Shown: positions 9,356 through 22,100, counted from the first letter of the stretch. The stretch: 64,000 nt of DNA from Vicia villosa (GCF_029867415.1 NW_026705217.1:434001-498000); one strand, 5' to 3'. Numbers and translations are program-made. The notes: a model not told the origin generated them from the sequence alone.

Positions 9356-11925
9356 CCAAAACCCTTCACCAAGTGAGGGGGGCAGATTTCTTTTCTTCTC
9401 ACTCACCTTTTGATTTCTCTCTCCACTCTCTCCAAGCTCTCATTTTTCTCTCATCACTCTCTTTCTCTCTCTAAAAAGTTTGTTACAATTTTGTAACAAA
9501 CTCATCTACCTTCATCTCCATTCTCACACAATCATCATCTTCATCACTATTATGGCTTCAATCAAAACTTGATATAAGCTCCGAAGCATCACCATCATCT
9601 TCATCAATCATCTCCATAATCATTTTGTGATCATCATTTTCAAGAGAAGCAAGTTATCCTCATCATTTAAGCTGCAAGTATTGAGTTCACTTCTCAAGTG
9701 TACACTCATTCTCCACTGCAAATCATCATCATCATTCTCAAGGAGCAAGGATTGGAACGCGACTGCAGAATTCTTCTTCAAATCTTGATCAAGATTAAAC
9801 AAGTAAGCTCTCTTTCCATTGCATTAGAAGCATGTATAGGCCTGGAACCCGTCATCAGGGATTGGGTTAGGACAATTAGAACCACCATGTTTTCAAGTAT
9901 GTGTTGCATTCTATGTAAAAGTTTTGGATCTTGAAGTTTTCTGTTTGTGCGAAATGATGCTGGTTTGAACGTTTAATCCATGTATTTGAACTCTATGTGT
10001 GACAAGGATTGATTTGATATGCATGTTGTTGATTTTGGTAAAGATAGCAAAAATTAGGGCTTAGTTATTGCGTTCGGTTAGGATGTTAGAGGCTTCAAAT
10101 CAAAAAAATAAAGCCGGATCCGTGATCAGCGGCGAAAAACGAGTCAGAATAGGTTAGTTTTTTTTGTTTCTGGGTGGTTCGGTGGCGGACCTACGGCGGC
10201 GCCAAACGAAGAAGACGACCGGAGCATCTCCGGCTCTGGTGGGGTTTAAGCTGGGTCGTTTTTGTCCGTATTAGGTGGCAGGGCGTGATTGGGTTCTTTC
10301 CAAGCGTTTCAGCTTTTGTTTTTTTTTACATGATTGATTCATGAGGTGGCGCATTGTGATAGGATAAGACTTTGTTTTGTCCTTTAGTCACTTAAAATTG
10401 AGTTTGACCCATTGATGCTATGTGTGCGTCACGTTTTCTTCAGTAAAGAACCATGGTATAATGTATAAATGGCATGCTGACATTAAATATTTGAAACAAA
10501 ATAGAAGTGAAATAAAAAATGAAAAGAGTGAGTTTGTAGTGTAGACTGGGCCACGTTCTTCTTGGGCTTAATCCGTTTTCGTTCTCACACCTCCCAGTAA
10601 TAGGCCCATGCGCCTCTTAAAAGAAATTCAGTCCATGTGCAAATTGCTAATGCACCCCAGTTTAGGCAGACTTTGATTTCACTTTAATTTTGTTTCCCAT
10701 TTAACTTTTGACTCATTGACCAGTTTTAATTCAAATAAAAAATAAATAAAAATATGTTTTAAACAGAATAATGTGTGTAGAAATTTTTAATATTTTCGTT
10801 AGATTTTTAGAGCTTAGTTTGTTGTTTTTAATAAATCATTTTCTTTAGTGTGTTCATTCTCCTTCTATGTTTGATATGTTTTTGCAAATTAATTTTGTTT
10901 AATACCTTAGGATCAAAGTTTAATCACCAACTTTTGTGTGATATCAGTAGACTCATATACCATATTGTTTAATTCTATGTTTTGGTTAGGTTTTCGTTAG
11001 ATTTTCTATACCCGATTTATGTACGTTCCTAAACGGATAACCATGTGAATTTGACCTATAATTTGCTTTGCATTTATGCAATGGACTTAGTTTCTTTTTG
11101 TATATGTAAGTAGGGATGTTTAGAGGTCCTAAGACCTGGAGTTGAATTTTTCAAGTCATGTTTTCTTATTTTACTTGAATCTTCCTTTCTTACTTGTAAA
11201 TAACTCACCTTTGGTTAACGAACACGCCATAACTTGTCTAAATGACCTATGATTTTGTATGAAACTTTGTGACTTGATTCCATGATTGTTTAGACACCTA
11301 TTAGAGGTCATTAGCTACTGACTTCCACCATGTAAATACATCTTTCTAACTTCACTCCTAATTTGAACTCTATTAATTAGTTTTGACCTAGTTTTGTATA
11401 GTTTTGTTAGAACTTTGTTTGTTTCAAGTTAATTGACTAACATAGATTGGTATAAGGTCTTGGACATATAAGTGAACTAATAGCTACTGACTTTAAGCTT
11501 TGTTCATGTTTTCATTTCATTTTTGTTTTGATTAATGCATGTTTGTTCGATGTTTGTTCGCTAATCGTTAAGTAACGATTTAGGCGATACTTTGGTAACT
11601 CCTTGTGAATATTTTCGTGTAGTGCCATATGGCTTTTGTGTTTGATTTAGGACACTTATTTCCTTGGTTTGCTACTGCCCTAGGGCTCTCTTCTCATCTT
11701 GTTGGAGTTGTAACTCCATTCTTTTGCCATGTTCCCTTAGACTCTTCCTTCTTTGTTAAGAGGAATTGAGATAGGTTAGGATAGTTATCCTTGACCTTAG
11801 GGCCATTAGACTTAGATTAGAAGAACTTAGATTAGAGAATAGGTTAGTTCCCTTGTTCATTCTTTTTCCTTTTCAACTTTAAAACATTAATAAATAAAGA
11901 GGCGAATCACATTAAGAAAGTGATA

Positions 11926-12180
11926 GAGAAATGAGTGGGATTCATTCCCTAATCTGTTTCTCAATCACTTAGTGGCATAGAAATGAGTGGGATTCATTCC
12001 CTAATCTGTTTCTCGGTCACTACTTAATGGGAGAGAAATGAGTGGGATTCATTCCCTAATCTGTTTCTCAAACATTAATTAATGGGAGAGAAGTGAGTGG
12101 GATTCATTCCCTAATCTGCTTCTCGATCATTACATAATGGGATAGAAGTGAGTGGGATTCATTCCCTAATCTGCTTCTCG
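11926..12180. repeat. Five-unit hairpin minisatellite in the LARD1 5' LTR
   Basis: The units are 50-60 bp and share GAGTGGGATTCATTCCCTAA. The first three have GAGAAA...TTTCTC arms, and the last two have (G)AGAAG...CTTCT(C) arms. The paired change preserves the stem. The 3' LTR copy is at 23732-23985. Confidence 0.85.
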
Positions 12181-12861
12181 ATCATTATACATTTTTATGT
12201 GGTTCTAATCGCAAAGTAAATTCCCTTAAAAAATACCCAACCAAAAACATTTAAAACACTTAATAAAGGCTCGAATTAAAACAAAGTGACGAAGTGGTGC
12301 GAAACCTTGTATTGGGTTTTGTTCATCATGTAGTTACATAAAAAACACAAACCCAAGTTCATTCTTTTGCCTTGTTAGGCGCCTAAGAACAAGTTAAGTC
12401 CTTTCCAAAACTAGGCGTATAAGTCTCCAAAGGTCGAGCATCGTGGATTGTGACCTTAACCTCTGTTCAATTAAAAAACACAAAACAAATGGAAACTATG
12501 GAGCCGAACTACGGTCGTTCTGATTCCTGAAAAGGATACGTAGGCATTGGGTCGCGGGGCCTAAGCGAACACACTTGTAAATAATTCCTTCTTTTCCCCG
12601 TGTTTATTTTGCATGCATTCGCATTTAGGTTTTAGACATAGATACACCCTTTAGATAGAAACAAACATAGGTGGATACCATCGAGTACGATGGGCGTGAG
12701 GGGTGCTAACACCTTCCCCTTGCGTAACCGACTCCCGTGCCCTGTTCTCTGGTCGAAAGACATTGTTCTTGTTCTGAGTTAGGTTTTCTGATATTCCTTT
12801 CCCGCGATGGGATGAATATATTAGTGGCGACTCTGATTCCATTTTTCGCGGTAGCGACAGC

Positions 12862-12879
12862 TGGCGACTCTGCTGGGGA
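12862..12879 (+). other. Ogre-type primer-binding site of LARD1
   Basis: TGGCGACTCTGCTGGGGA begins two bases after the 5' LTR. The sequence is the known Ogre PBS (complementary to a tRNA-Arg) and is identical at 44117-44134. Confidence 0.9.
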
Positions 12880-14298
12880 CGTTGCTAGACCTGTGCTGGT
12901 CCGTTCTTAGCGAGTCGATCCTAGCCTTTGTTTGTTTGTTTATTGGGTGTTTCTTTGTTTGTTTGTTTATTTGTTTATATGTTGTATATATGCATATCAT
13001 GTTTTATGTTCTGCTTGCATATCATGCATCTGGACTATATTATGGGTCCCCATGGGGACCGCATATTCTTCTGCTTTGTTTTGCAGGTTGGGTGGGATGT
13101 TATATGAGGTAAAAGGCCCAATACCCAGGCCAGAGTTGACACATAGGATACCTAGGATAGAGTGGATAGTCATGACGCCAACAGAATGTCAGGTTCTGTT
13201 GATTGCGATCATGAGACCCACGACCAGTTGAGACTTGAATGGGATACCGTTGTTGGCATGTATTTGCAACAATGATGGTGTTTCAGGAGAGTTGTTAACG
13301 CTGGAGACCTTTTGACCTGCCTTGACCTAGATTCACCTGTGAGTGGGGAGGGATATACATGACAGGTACCGTTGGTGACTATTCATATTCTGTTGGTGAC
13401 TATTGGTTCTCCTGATATTCAAAAAGGTGTCGGACCTTTGATCTCATGACATCTGACCTGTATCCGTCATTCAGAGGAGTGTATAGTGGTTACTAAGATT
13501 CTATGGACCTTGATCCCATGCTTTTGCATTGCATAACATCATACTTTATCCACTTCATTTGTGGGGGATTCTAAAGTCTATTTCCAAAAAAAAGGGGAAA
13601 CGGAAAAAGTAGAAAAACAGAAAAGATGGAAAAGAAAAAAAGAAAAGATACTATATGCAAAAAAAAAAAAAGGGAGAATAAAAGAGAAATAAAAGTTGAT
13701 GAAAAGACTTTAGGATCCCTTAGAAATGAAACATGCATCCATACTATCATGCATTTCATGGTTCTATCAGAAGCTTATGGGGGCCCTTTCCATTCAAATT
13801 CTGACTTCAACAACGAAATCTGACTTCTCACCGTTATGTGCTCGAAAGTTGGTATTGGAATGACTCCGTGAGGTTTCTGACTGAGATGAGAACAGAAATG
13901 GGGATTAACATGAATCAGTGTATGGAGGTTATTCAAACCTTTTCTCTTTGACAAGAAGAATTGAGACAGGTTCCTTAGAGGCCAAATGCGAATGTTAATC
14001 TCACCCCATGAGAAGGTCTTATGAATAAAAATTGTTTAATGTTGAGATTCCTATTCTTGGTAAGGAGAGTTCACATCATTGAAGTCTTCAAGTTTCCGAG
14101 TACTGAAAATAACAAAAAGGTTTCACCTCTTGGAGGAAAGTTCGGAAGCCATAAAAAGTCGTGACTCCGCTGATTTAGACATTGTGTGTCTGTACCTAGT
14201 GCCTGATATCAAAAAAAACTGCAAGGGTCATTTACTCTCACTCCGAATGGTTTGGATATTGAAGCCAAAGTGGTAATCATCTCTTGGACATATGTGGA

Positions 14299-14795
14299 AA
14301 TTGCTTGGGGCTCCCGACCGAGGGATAAGCAAGACGTATTCTTGAGCATTGCACCATTTGCATTGCTCGAATCCCTACAACATTACAAATTCTTGTGTGA
14401 CTTCATCAGAATCTTTTGCCATGTGATAATCAAGAGTGTTCTGCAGAAGCATTTCTCATTCTCAAGCTGTTATTTCATATCCTGGGTTATCTCTTCTTGG
14501 AATTCTCTTCTCAGTGGCCTTTGCTCGTCAACAGAGAGAGAAAGAATGTGAGAAATGAACCGATGTAATTTCAATATCTTGTGCTCAATTATATCCCCGA
14601 TTGTTGGTATTTCAGTTGGTGTCTTGGGTCATCCTCACCACAGATAGCTCTCTTAAGTTCGATGATAATGCAATATTCTTTCAGTCATGGTGGTGGTTAC
14701 TATTTTAGCATCTATATTTGGGGCTCCCGACCGAGGGATAAGCAAGAAATTGTCTATCTTGAGTATTGCATCATTTGCATTGCTCGAATCCCTTA
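14299..14795. repeat. Direct repeat pair in the LARD1 internal region
   Basis: Two copies of about 80 bp, near 14303-14375 and 14715-14795, share GGGCTCCCGACCGAGGGATA followed by AGCAAG, and later CATTTGCATTGCTCGAATCC. They are about 410 bp apart. Role unknown. Confidence 0.8.
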
Positions 14796-15375
14796 AAGTA
14801 AGGCAAAAATGCACCACTCTTGTATGCCTTTGTTGGAATATTCTTGTGGGAAGTAATCTAAAGTGTGTGGAAGGAACATATGATAATGCTAAGTGGCTAC
14901 CATGATGGGGCACCTGGACATTCAATTGAAGATTGTATATCATTCAGAGGCAAAGTTCAAGTCCTCATTGATTCCAGAGCAATCACATTCACTCCAAGAG
15001 GTTTATGCGTATATTGAAGTCTCAATAGAGTATCAAAGCTACAGAAAGCATTCAAGAGCAATAAGTCCATACGGAGTCAAGTCTCCTCAACAATGTCATT
15101 CATTAAGTTCTTTATTGCATTCTCATTTGTAACATTTCATTGTTTGTTTAAGCATTGATTGCATGTAAAAAAAATTGTTAATTTTCGAATGAAAACCATA
15201 ACACATTGTTTATGTTTGTCTTGAAGTAATCCATTCGTTTTCACTCATAAAAATGTTTTGGCATTACGATACCAACTTTACTAATCTCTTGCTTAGGCAA
15301 CGAGCGGAGGGAGAATGATGATAAAAAATGCAAAATCCCTAATTGTGTGTTTTTGAATAAAATCCTGCTGATGAT

Positions 15376-16146
15376 GTACAGGCATTGTTTCAATCCCCAA
15401 ACACCGGAGATATAAGGGAGATAGACCCTCGTCAACCCCTTTGAGCTTTGAAGTAGGAGTTTCTTTTCTATTCAGAAAAAAAACCTTTAATTTTAACCCT
15501 GGGGCAGGGTAGTGTTCATTTAACTTGATCAAGTGTTCAAAAACTCACAAATAATATGCATCTAAGGATACAATAATGGTTATCTTTCAAAAGGTTGAGG
15601 AAAGTAAGAACTGTGATGGTTATCCTTCACCTACCAAGAGGACAAAAGATGACGGTACCACAATGGTAATCCTTCATTAATCAAAGAATGAGGCAGTCGC
15701 AATCACTTCCAATGAATCAAAGACAATGCGAGGTCACACGACTTGTTCAAAAAAAAAAAGAGAAAAAGAAAATGAAAAAAAAATGGAAAAAATGATGAAA
15801 GAAAAGAAATAGCAATGAAAAGAAAAATGATGGTGAAAATAAAGCAAGAACAAAGTCGTGTGATAACGAACCAAAAGAATAAAAGGTGAGCGACTGCCAT
15901 GTCCGAAAAACCTCATTGATTCCTCAACCATTTCAAAATTCCTTGTAAGGAATGAGCACTCGTGTTGAGTTAATTGAACTTAGGAGTGGAGAACATCACG
16001 AAAGGGGTGGGCACCAAATAATTTTGAGCTTTAAAAATCCTTTGTTTCTGAAAACCGTGAACCTGGCCAAGTTACAACCCTCAAAAGCCCTAATTGAAGT
16101 AGGGATTATTTCGAAAACGCACCCCGAAGAGATAGCGTTTAACTGA
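15376..16146 (+). other. Conserved non-coding blocks shared with LARD2
   Basis: 15376-15512 matches 46913-47039 and 15989-16146 matches 47610-47772, by eye. Both contain a GGGGCAGGGTAG motif and a CCAAGTTACAAC segment. Stop codons break all frames in both copies, so this is either decayed coding sequence or a conserved cis-acting region. Confidence 0.7.
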
Positions 16147-16395
16147 CTCCCAATGAAGCGTAATACATATCTATGTTGGTATTGTATGCCCTCTTTGCAT
16201 TTCATCCACAAGAGGTGGCCACCTCATTGCATAAAAAGTTTTGTTTAAACTTCAAGACCAGCATAGGCTTTGCATTAAGATTGTCATTCTTATAATTAAC
16301 ATTTTTTTTGCATACAAAACATTTGCTTAAACATCAAGGAAGTTTCTATGATGAGAATCCATGAAAAGCTTAATCATGTCAAAGTGAAAAGAGAC

Positions 16396-16715
16396 TTGAG
16401 AACTCCGTAGAGTAAAAAGAAATCATTTCAAAGACTGATTATCAAAGCAAGCTGCCTGAATACTCCATTGAGCATATGTAGTTTGATGCCCTCGTTGTTT
16501 GATTATTAAGGGACAAGTACCTGAACACTCTGTTGAGCCTGATCAGCTTGATACTATTCTTGATTGGTTACCCTGAAGGGAAGGGGTTGAATGCTCCATT
16601 GAGAAAATCAGTAGATACCTTCTTTGATTGATTACCCTGAGGGGAGAAGTCTGAACACTCTGTTGAGTAGATGCATTTTTACCCTGAGGGGAAGAGTTTG
16701 AAGACTCCATCGAGT
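16396..16715. repeat. Imperfect repeats with CTC-NNNN-GAG mini-hairpins
   Basis: Six copies of a motif like GAACACTCTGTTGAGT occur at about 60-bp spacing. Each has CTC and GAG arms around a four-base loop (TGTT, CATT, CATC or CGTA). Between them, ACCCTGAGGGGAAG-type segments recur. Confidence 0.7.
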
Positions 16716-16789
16716 AGGATAAAGTTGCTTCCATAGTTTGGTTAACTTCAAGGGAAATAAACTTGAGGATTCTGATAAGATGTGCATAA

Positions 16790-17000
16790 TCAGGGGCAGT
16801 CACGACGAAGAATCTCTCTCGTGAGTTCAACCGGTCTGGGGCAATCAAATCGAGATTTGACATCTCAAATTTAATCAATCTGGGTTAATCAAGTCGAGGA
16901 ATCTCTCTCTTGATTTCAATCCATCTGAAGCAGTGACGTCGAGGAATCTCTCAAACTCACTCAATCTGGGGCAGTTACGTCGAGATTCGACAAATCTCTT
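16790..17000. repeat. Degenerate repeats containing TCTGGGGCAGT and GTCGAG motifs
   Basis: About four to five imperfect units of roughly 60 bp combine a TCTGGGGCA-like segment with (A/G)TCGAG and AATCTCTC. Minus-strand reading frames over this region are repeat by-products. Confidence 0.6.
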
Positions 17001-17263
17001 CAAGGATCCGTTGACCAAAAGAAATAGTATTTCAAACGCTTGAATATGCTGGGGTAGAATTATCTCAAGTAATTGTGGTGGAAGGATCCTTTCGAGGCAA
17101 ATATTTTTGTAAATCAAATCTCTTCGTAAGTCAGGTAGCCTGGGGCATACTCTTTTGGTTTGTATTGGGGAACCATAATTCACTTGTAAAGTGCAGTTGA
17201 CCATCACAAAATGGAGAAGTATCATAATGCTTTTCCCCAACAAGTTACTCTCTCCCCAAGCAT

Positions 17264-17403
17264 AGGAGTTTATTTCTCCTAAGAGTTGGTTCCATTTCTT
17301 AAGCATAGGAGTTTATTTCTCCTGAAAAAGTGTCTCCCCGAGCATATGAGTTTATTTCTCCTGAGAATTCATTATCTCCCCAAGTATAGGAGTTTATTTC
17401 TCC
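17264..17403. repeat. Four-copy hairpin repeat AGGAG-TTTATTT-CTCCT
   Basis: Copies at 17264, 17307, 17345 (first arm altered) and 17387 share the 17-bp perfect or near-perfect inverted repeat, separated by 20-28 bp of CCCC/AAGCAT-type spacer. Confidence 0.85.
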
Positions 17404-18082
17404 TCGGATTTGTTCCACTCATCCTAGAAGGAGTTCCTTATCCGGATTTCTAATCCCCACCATGTTGAATTAAGGGAAACTCCTCAAGATGAAAATCTCC
17501 AAGCAATGGCTCATGGTGAGAAGTCAGAAGTCATTCTTCAAGTCAACAAAGAAGTATATCTTGCAAGTTAAAGTCCAATGTCTATTGGCACCCCCACAGA
17601 ATTCTTAACACTAAGGGGAATCTCCCTGGTGTTTACCTCTCCCGAGGTCAGAGACGAAGTTCAATCGACAATTCAGTGGAATATTCTCTAAAGGGCCCTC
17701 GTTATCTCGGCATATAGTAATCATTGCATTCACATTGCATCTACAAAAGTGCGTAGCATTTCCATGAATATGGAGCATTACGCCATGGAAAATTCAAACA
17801 CGCATCAATGCATAGGCCAAGTTTGTATGTGATTCCAGGGCACAAAGTAACATACCCCAGAAGATCTTTCTTTCTCCCTCCAGTGCGGACTGGATACAAA
17901 GTCCTTTTTGTCAAGATCATTACCTTCTTTGGTTACTTCCCGTTTGCAGAGCTCAATCGTTTGGATAACCCACGCTTTGTGTGTGGCAATTCGAACGATC
18001 GCTACTCTTGAAGAGTTACACCCCGCCTTTTGGCCTGTGGGATTCAGTCAAGTCCAATAATTATTGGCATCTCTTTCAAAAG

Positions 18083-19015
18083 TCCTGTTGTTACAGGCAT
18101 CTTTCAAAATCTGGTTGTTACCAGCAAAAGTCCTATTGTTACAGGCATCCTTTGGTCAGTTCTAGTTGTTACTAGTCTGTTCCTTTAAAAGTCCTGTTGT
18201 TACAGGCATCTTTCAAAATCTGGTTGTTACCAGTAAAAGTCCTATGGTTATAGGCACCCTTTGGTTGAGTCTAGTGGTTACTAGCCCTTTCCTTGAAGTC
18301 CTGTTGTTACAGGCATCTTTCAAAATCTGGTTGTTACCAGTAAAAGTCCTATGGTTATAGGCACCCTTTGGATGAGTCTAGTGGTTACTAGCCTTTTCCT
18401 TAAAGTCCTGTTGTTACAGGCATCTTTCAAAATCTGGTTGTTACCAGTAAAAGTCCTATGGTTATAGGCACCCTTTGGATGAGTCTAGTGGTTACTAGCC
18501 TTTTCCTTAAAGTCCTGTTGTTACAGGCATCTTTCAAAATCTGGTTGTTACCAGTAAAAGTCCTATGGTTATAGGCACCCTTTGGTTGAGTCTAGTGGTT
18601 ACTAGCCTTTTCCTTAAAGTCCTGTGGTTACAGGCATCCTTCAAAGTCTGGTTGTTACCAGCAAAGTCCTGTTGTTATAGGCATCCTTTGGTTAGGTCTG
18701 ATCGTTGTTGGTCCTCTCCCTCAAGGTCTGGTTGTTACCAGCGAAAGTCCTATTGTTATAGGCATCCTTTGGTCAGTCCTAGTTGTTACTAGTCTGTTCC
18801 TGAAAGTCCTGGGGTTACAGGCATCCTTTGGTCAGGTCTGAGTGTTATTAGTCCTTTCTTTCAAAGCCCGGTTGTTATCGGCAAAGGTCCAGTAGCTGAC
18901 TGGCATTTCTTGTGTATATCAAGCTTTTAATAGTATCCCTTGGTTGAAATCAGTAGTAACTGATATCCTCTTTCAAAATCAAAATTACAAATATCACCTC
19001 AGAGTTGTTACTCCT
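18083..19015. repeat. Large covarying-hairpin minisatellite in the LARD1 3' UTR
   Basis: About 30 hairpins with 4-bp loops (TGTT or GGTT) and 5-bp stems are spaced about 25-35 bp apart. Stems include CCTGT/ACAGG, CTGGT/ACCAG, CTAGT/ACTAG, CCTAT/ATAGG and, near the end, CCAGT/ACTGG, ATCAGT/ACTGAT and GAGT/ACTC. Higher-order units of about 118 bp are seen at 18195-18620. It lies just upstream of the PPT, where Ogre elements are known to carry variable minisatellites. Confidence 0.9.
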
Positions 19016-19106
19016 GAACGCAAATTTTTGGTACTTTTGGGTATTCAATCCACTTACACCTCAAATGTCCAGAACCTGTATCGTTCGTACATTCAGGTCC
19101 AAGAAG

Positions 19107-19122
19107 ATTGAATAGGGGCAGC
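19107..19122 (+). other. Polypurine tract of LARD1
   Basis: ATTGAATAGGGGCAGC lies directly before the 3' LTR, the same form as the PPTs at 1601-1613 and before 50521. Confidence 0.8.
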
Positions 19123-22100
19123 TGTTGCACCCCAAAATTTGCCCATTTTATTTATACCCAGTTGGCTTTTATATTACATTCATGTACATACCTCATATAG
19201 GTCATTCATACATTCATTCATATCACAGTTAAGGTTCAGAAGAAAGGATCCGAAGTCTGATTATAGAGGATCATTTCCACCAGCATACTCCTAAAAACAG
19301 GTTTTTGTTTCTCTCCAGTTCAAGGCTCTGGTTAAAAGATACAAATTTCAGGTTCATCAGGGTTTTCAAGTTGAGGTTTTGACCAAAGTCAACCCTGTTG
19401 ACTTTTTTGGTCAAAATTTGATCAGGAGATGATTTTGAGTATGAAATATGGTTGCCCTGAAGAAATATCATTCATTGGAGTTTCCTTGGTTGAAAGTTGA
19501 TTGAGAATAAGATCGGAAACGGATTAATAGGGAAATTCATCTGGAATCAGAAAAATCAGGAGATGTTGACTTTTTAGTCAAAATCAGAGTCAACTGGCTA
19601 ATATTGACTATTTGGTGTAAAATTGATCAGGAAAAGTCAAAGGAAACAAATAAAATCAATGGATTGTCAAAATTGCCATTTTTGGAAGCTATGCTAAATA
19701 ATGAAATTCTCATACTTAGAAAATTTTGAAGTTTGTGACATTGGATGATCAGTCCACTTCATCAACAGCTTGCACTTGGCTAATGACGTTTTTTGGGAAA
19801 ATTTCCAACATTAAAGTTGTTCCTCTCATAGGGAGGAACAACTTTGTAGTTGGGAGTTTTTTCATTCGAGGCTTGTATAAAAAGATATGGCTTAAAGAAA
19901 ATGGAGATTCAAAAGTAAAATGGGCACTTAGAAACAAGATTCATTACTTTAATTAATGAGAGAGTATGATACATGAATGAATGGGCAGCACAATTGGTAA
20001 GACATCTTGACTGGGAGCGCTAGTGCATGTGCTCGAGCCCTGGTGGAGTCATTCCCACCATTTTTTTTTTATTTTTGACACTTTTATTATTAATAAGTCA
20101 GCCACTTCCAAGATGCTTTTGACCAGGTTCCAACCCTCAAATCCTTTTTTTCTCAACATCAAAGTTGTGTATCTCGCGGCCCTCTACAATATTGTAGTTG
20201 GGAGTTTTTCCATATGGGGCAAGGATCAAGAGATATAGAAGCTCAAAGTTGGAAGATTACCACTGAATCAGGGCAAGTTTCCAGCCAGTTTTTCACCATC
20301 ACATGCAAATGATCAAGCACGTGGCGTGCCAGTTTCAAATGCGTTTTCCAGGATCCAGAGGTACTCCATTGGTCCAAAATTGGTATGGATCTCATCACCT
20401 CTATGCCTTATACCCATTGGTCTGAGAATTACGAATTTTAGTTGAGGAATGAGGAGATTACAAAGCCTCAAAGTGCCCCCATTCGCCAGTCCATGTATCG
20501 GCCAGAAATGAAGTCACGTTCCCTGGATATGCGCAAGCAATCTGTCGAGCACGTGGCATGCCATTTTCAAGTCAGTATTTAGGGAGTTTCGAGAATCTAA
20601 TTGAGACAAGCCTAATGCCAGCGTGTTTCTCTCCATTCCCTCTACCCAATAAGCTGAATACCTTCGATTTTGGTCGAACGATTATTGAGATATGGAGCCT
20701 TAAAGTCTTACTTTCACAAAGTCACGTTTCTGGCCGAAGCAAGCCAAATGCCGAGTCACGCGTTAGGAAATGTTGACATGCTATGTTTCCGATCATTTTA
20801 TGAAGGCTATAAGCATCATTACTCAGTCGTTCCAGCGTCAATTCTCTCCCCCCATGTGTGTTTTTTTTATGAAGATGTCAAGATTAAGCCAAGTGTGGGT
20901 GTAGGGTTGAAGGATGCATGTAGAAAGAAACCATAGTAAGTGTGTTGTTCTTGGTGTAAGGATTAGCAAAAATTCTGCAGCAAGGGTACAAGGACCATCG
21001 CTCATCAATCCACGCATTACTTCATATGACCATGCAAATGCTGCATGCATAAAGCATACCTCAAACTTACTCAAAGTATACACTCCTTGTCCCTTAAGTT
21101 TGTAAAAGAATATACTACACTACAACAAGCCACACCATAATACAATACACACACTATATAATCCAAAACCCTTCACCAAGTGAGGGGGGCAGATTTCTTT
21201 TCTTCTCACTCACCTTTTGATTTCTCTCTTCACTCTCTCCAAGCTCTCATTTTTCTCTCATCACTCTCTTTCTCTCTCTAAAAAGTTTGTTACAATTTTG
21301 TAACAAACTCATCTACCTTCATCTCCATTCTCACACAATCATCATCTTCATCACTATTATGGCTTCAATCAAAACTTGATATAAGCTCCGAAGCATCACC
21401 ATCATCTTCATCAATCATCTCCATAATCATTTTGTGATCATCATTTTCAAGAGAAGCAAGTTATCCTCATCATTTAAGCTGCAAGTATTGAGTTCACTTC
21501 TCAAGTGTACACTCATTCTCCACTGCAAATCATCATCATCATTCTCAAGGAGCAAGGATTGGAACGCGACTGCAGAATTCTTCTTCAAATCTTGATCAAG
21601 ATTAAACAAGTAAGCTCTCTTTCCATTGCATTAGAAGCATGTATAGGCCTGGAACCCGTCATCAGGGATTGGGTTAGGACAATTAGAACCACCATGTTTT
21701 CAAGTATGTGTTGCATTCTATGTAAAAGTTTTGGATCTTGAAGTTTTCTGTTTGTGCGAAATGATGCTGGTTTGAACGTTTAATCCATGTATTTGAACTC
21801 TATGTGTGACAAGGATTGATTTGATATGCATGTTGTTGATTTTGGTAAAGATAGCAAAAATTAGGGCTTAGTTATTGCGTTCGGTTAGGATGTTAGAGGC
21901 TTCAAATCAAAAAAATAAAGCCGGATCCGTGATCAGCGGCGAAAAACGAGTCAGAATAGGTTAGTTTTTTTTGTTTCTGGGTGGTTCGGTGGCGGACCTA
22001 CGGCGGCGCCAAACGAAGAAGACGACCGGAGCATCTCCGGCTCCGGTGGGGTTTAAGCTGGGTCGTTTTTGTCCGTATTAGGTGGCAGGGCGTGATTGGG

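Larger units (their letters stand above)
7315..12859 (+). repeat. 5' LTR of LARD1
   Basis: 5545 bp, TG...CA. A SINE-like tRNA-related segment lies at 8174-8264, a TATA box at 9348-9355, a pyrimidine-rich leader at 9410-9480, and a five-unit hairpin minisatellite at 11926-12180. No protein-coding gene is supported. Confidence 0.95.
12880..16395 (+). other. Non-coding internal region of LARD1, 5' part
   Basis: No ORF here resembles a retrotransposon protein. Recognisable pieces are a T/G-rich leader (12920-13010), A/G-rich tracts (13585-13710 and 15745-15850), a direct repeat carrying GGGCTCCCGACCGAGGGATA (14309 and 14720), and two blocks (15376-15512 and 15989-16146) conserved in LARD2. The remainder is unannotated retroelement sequence. 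Confidence 0.7.
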
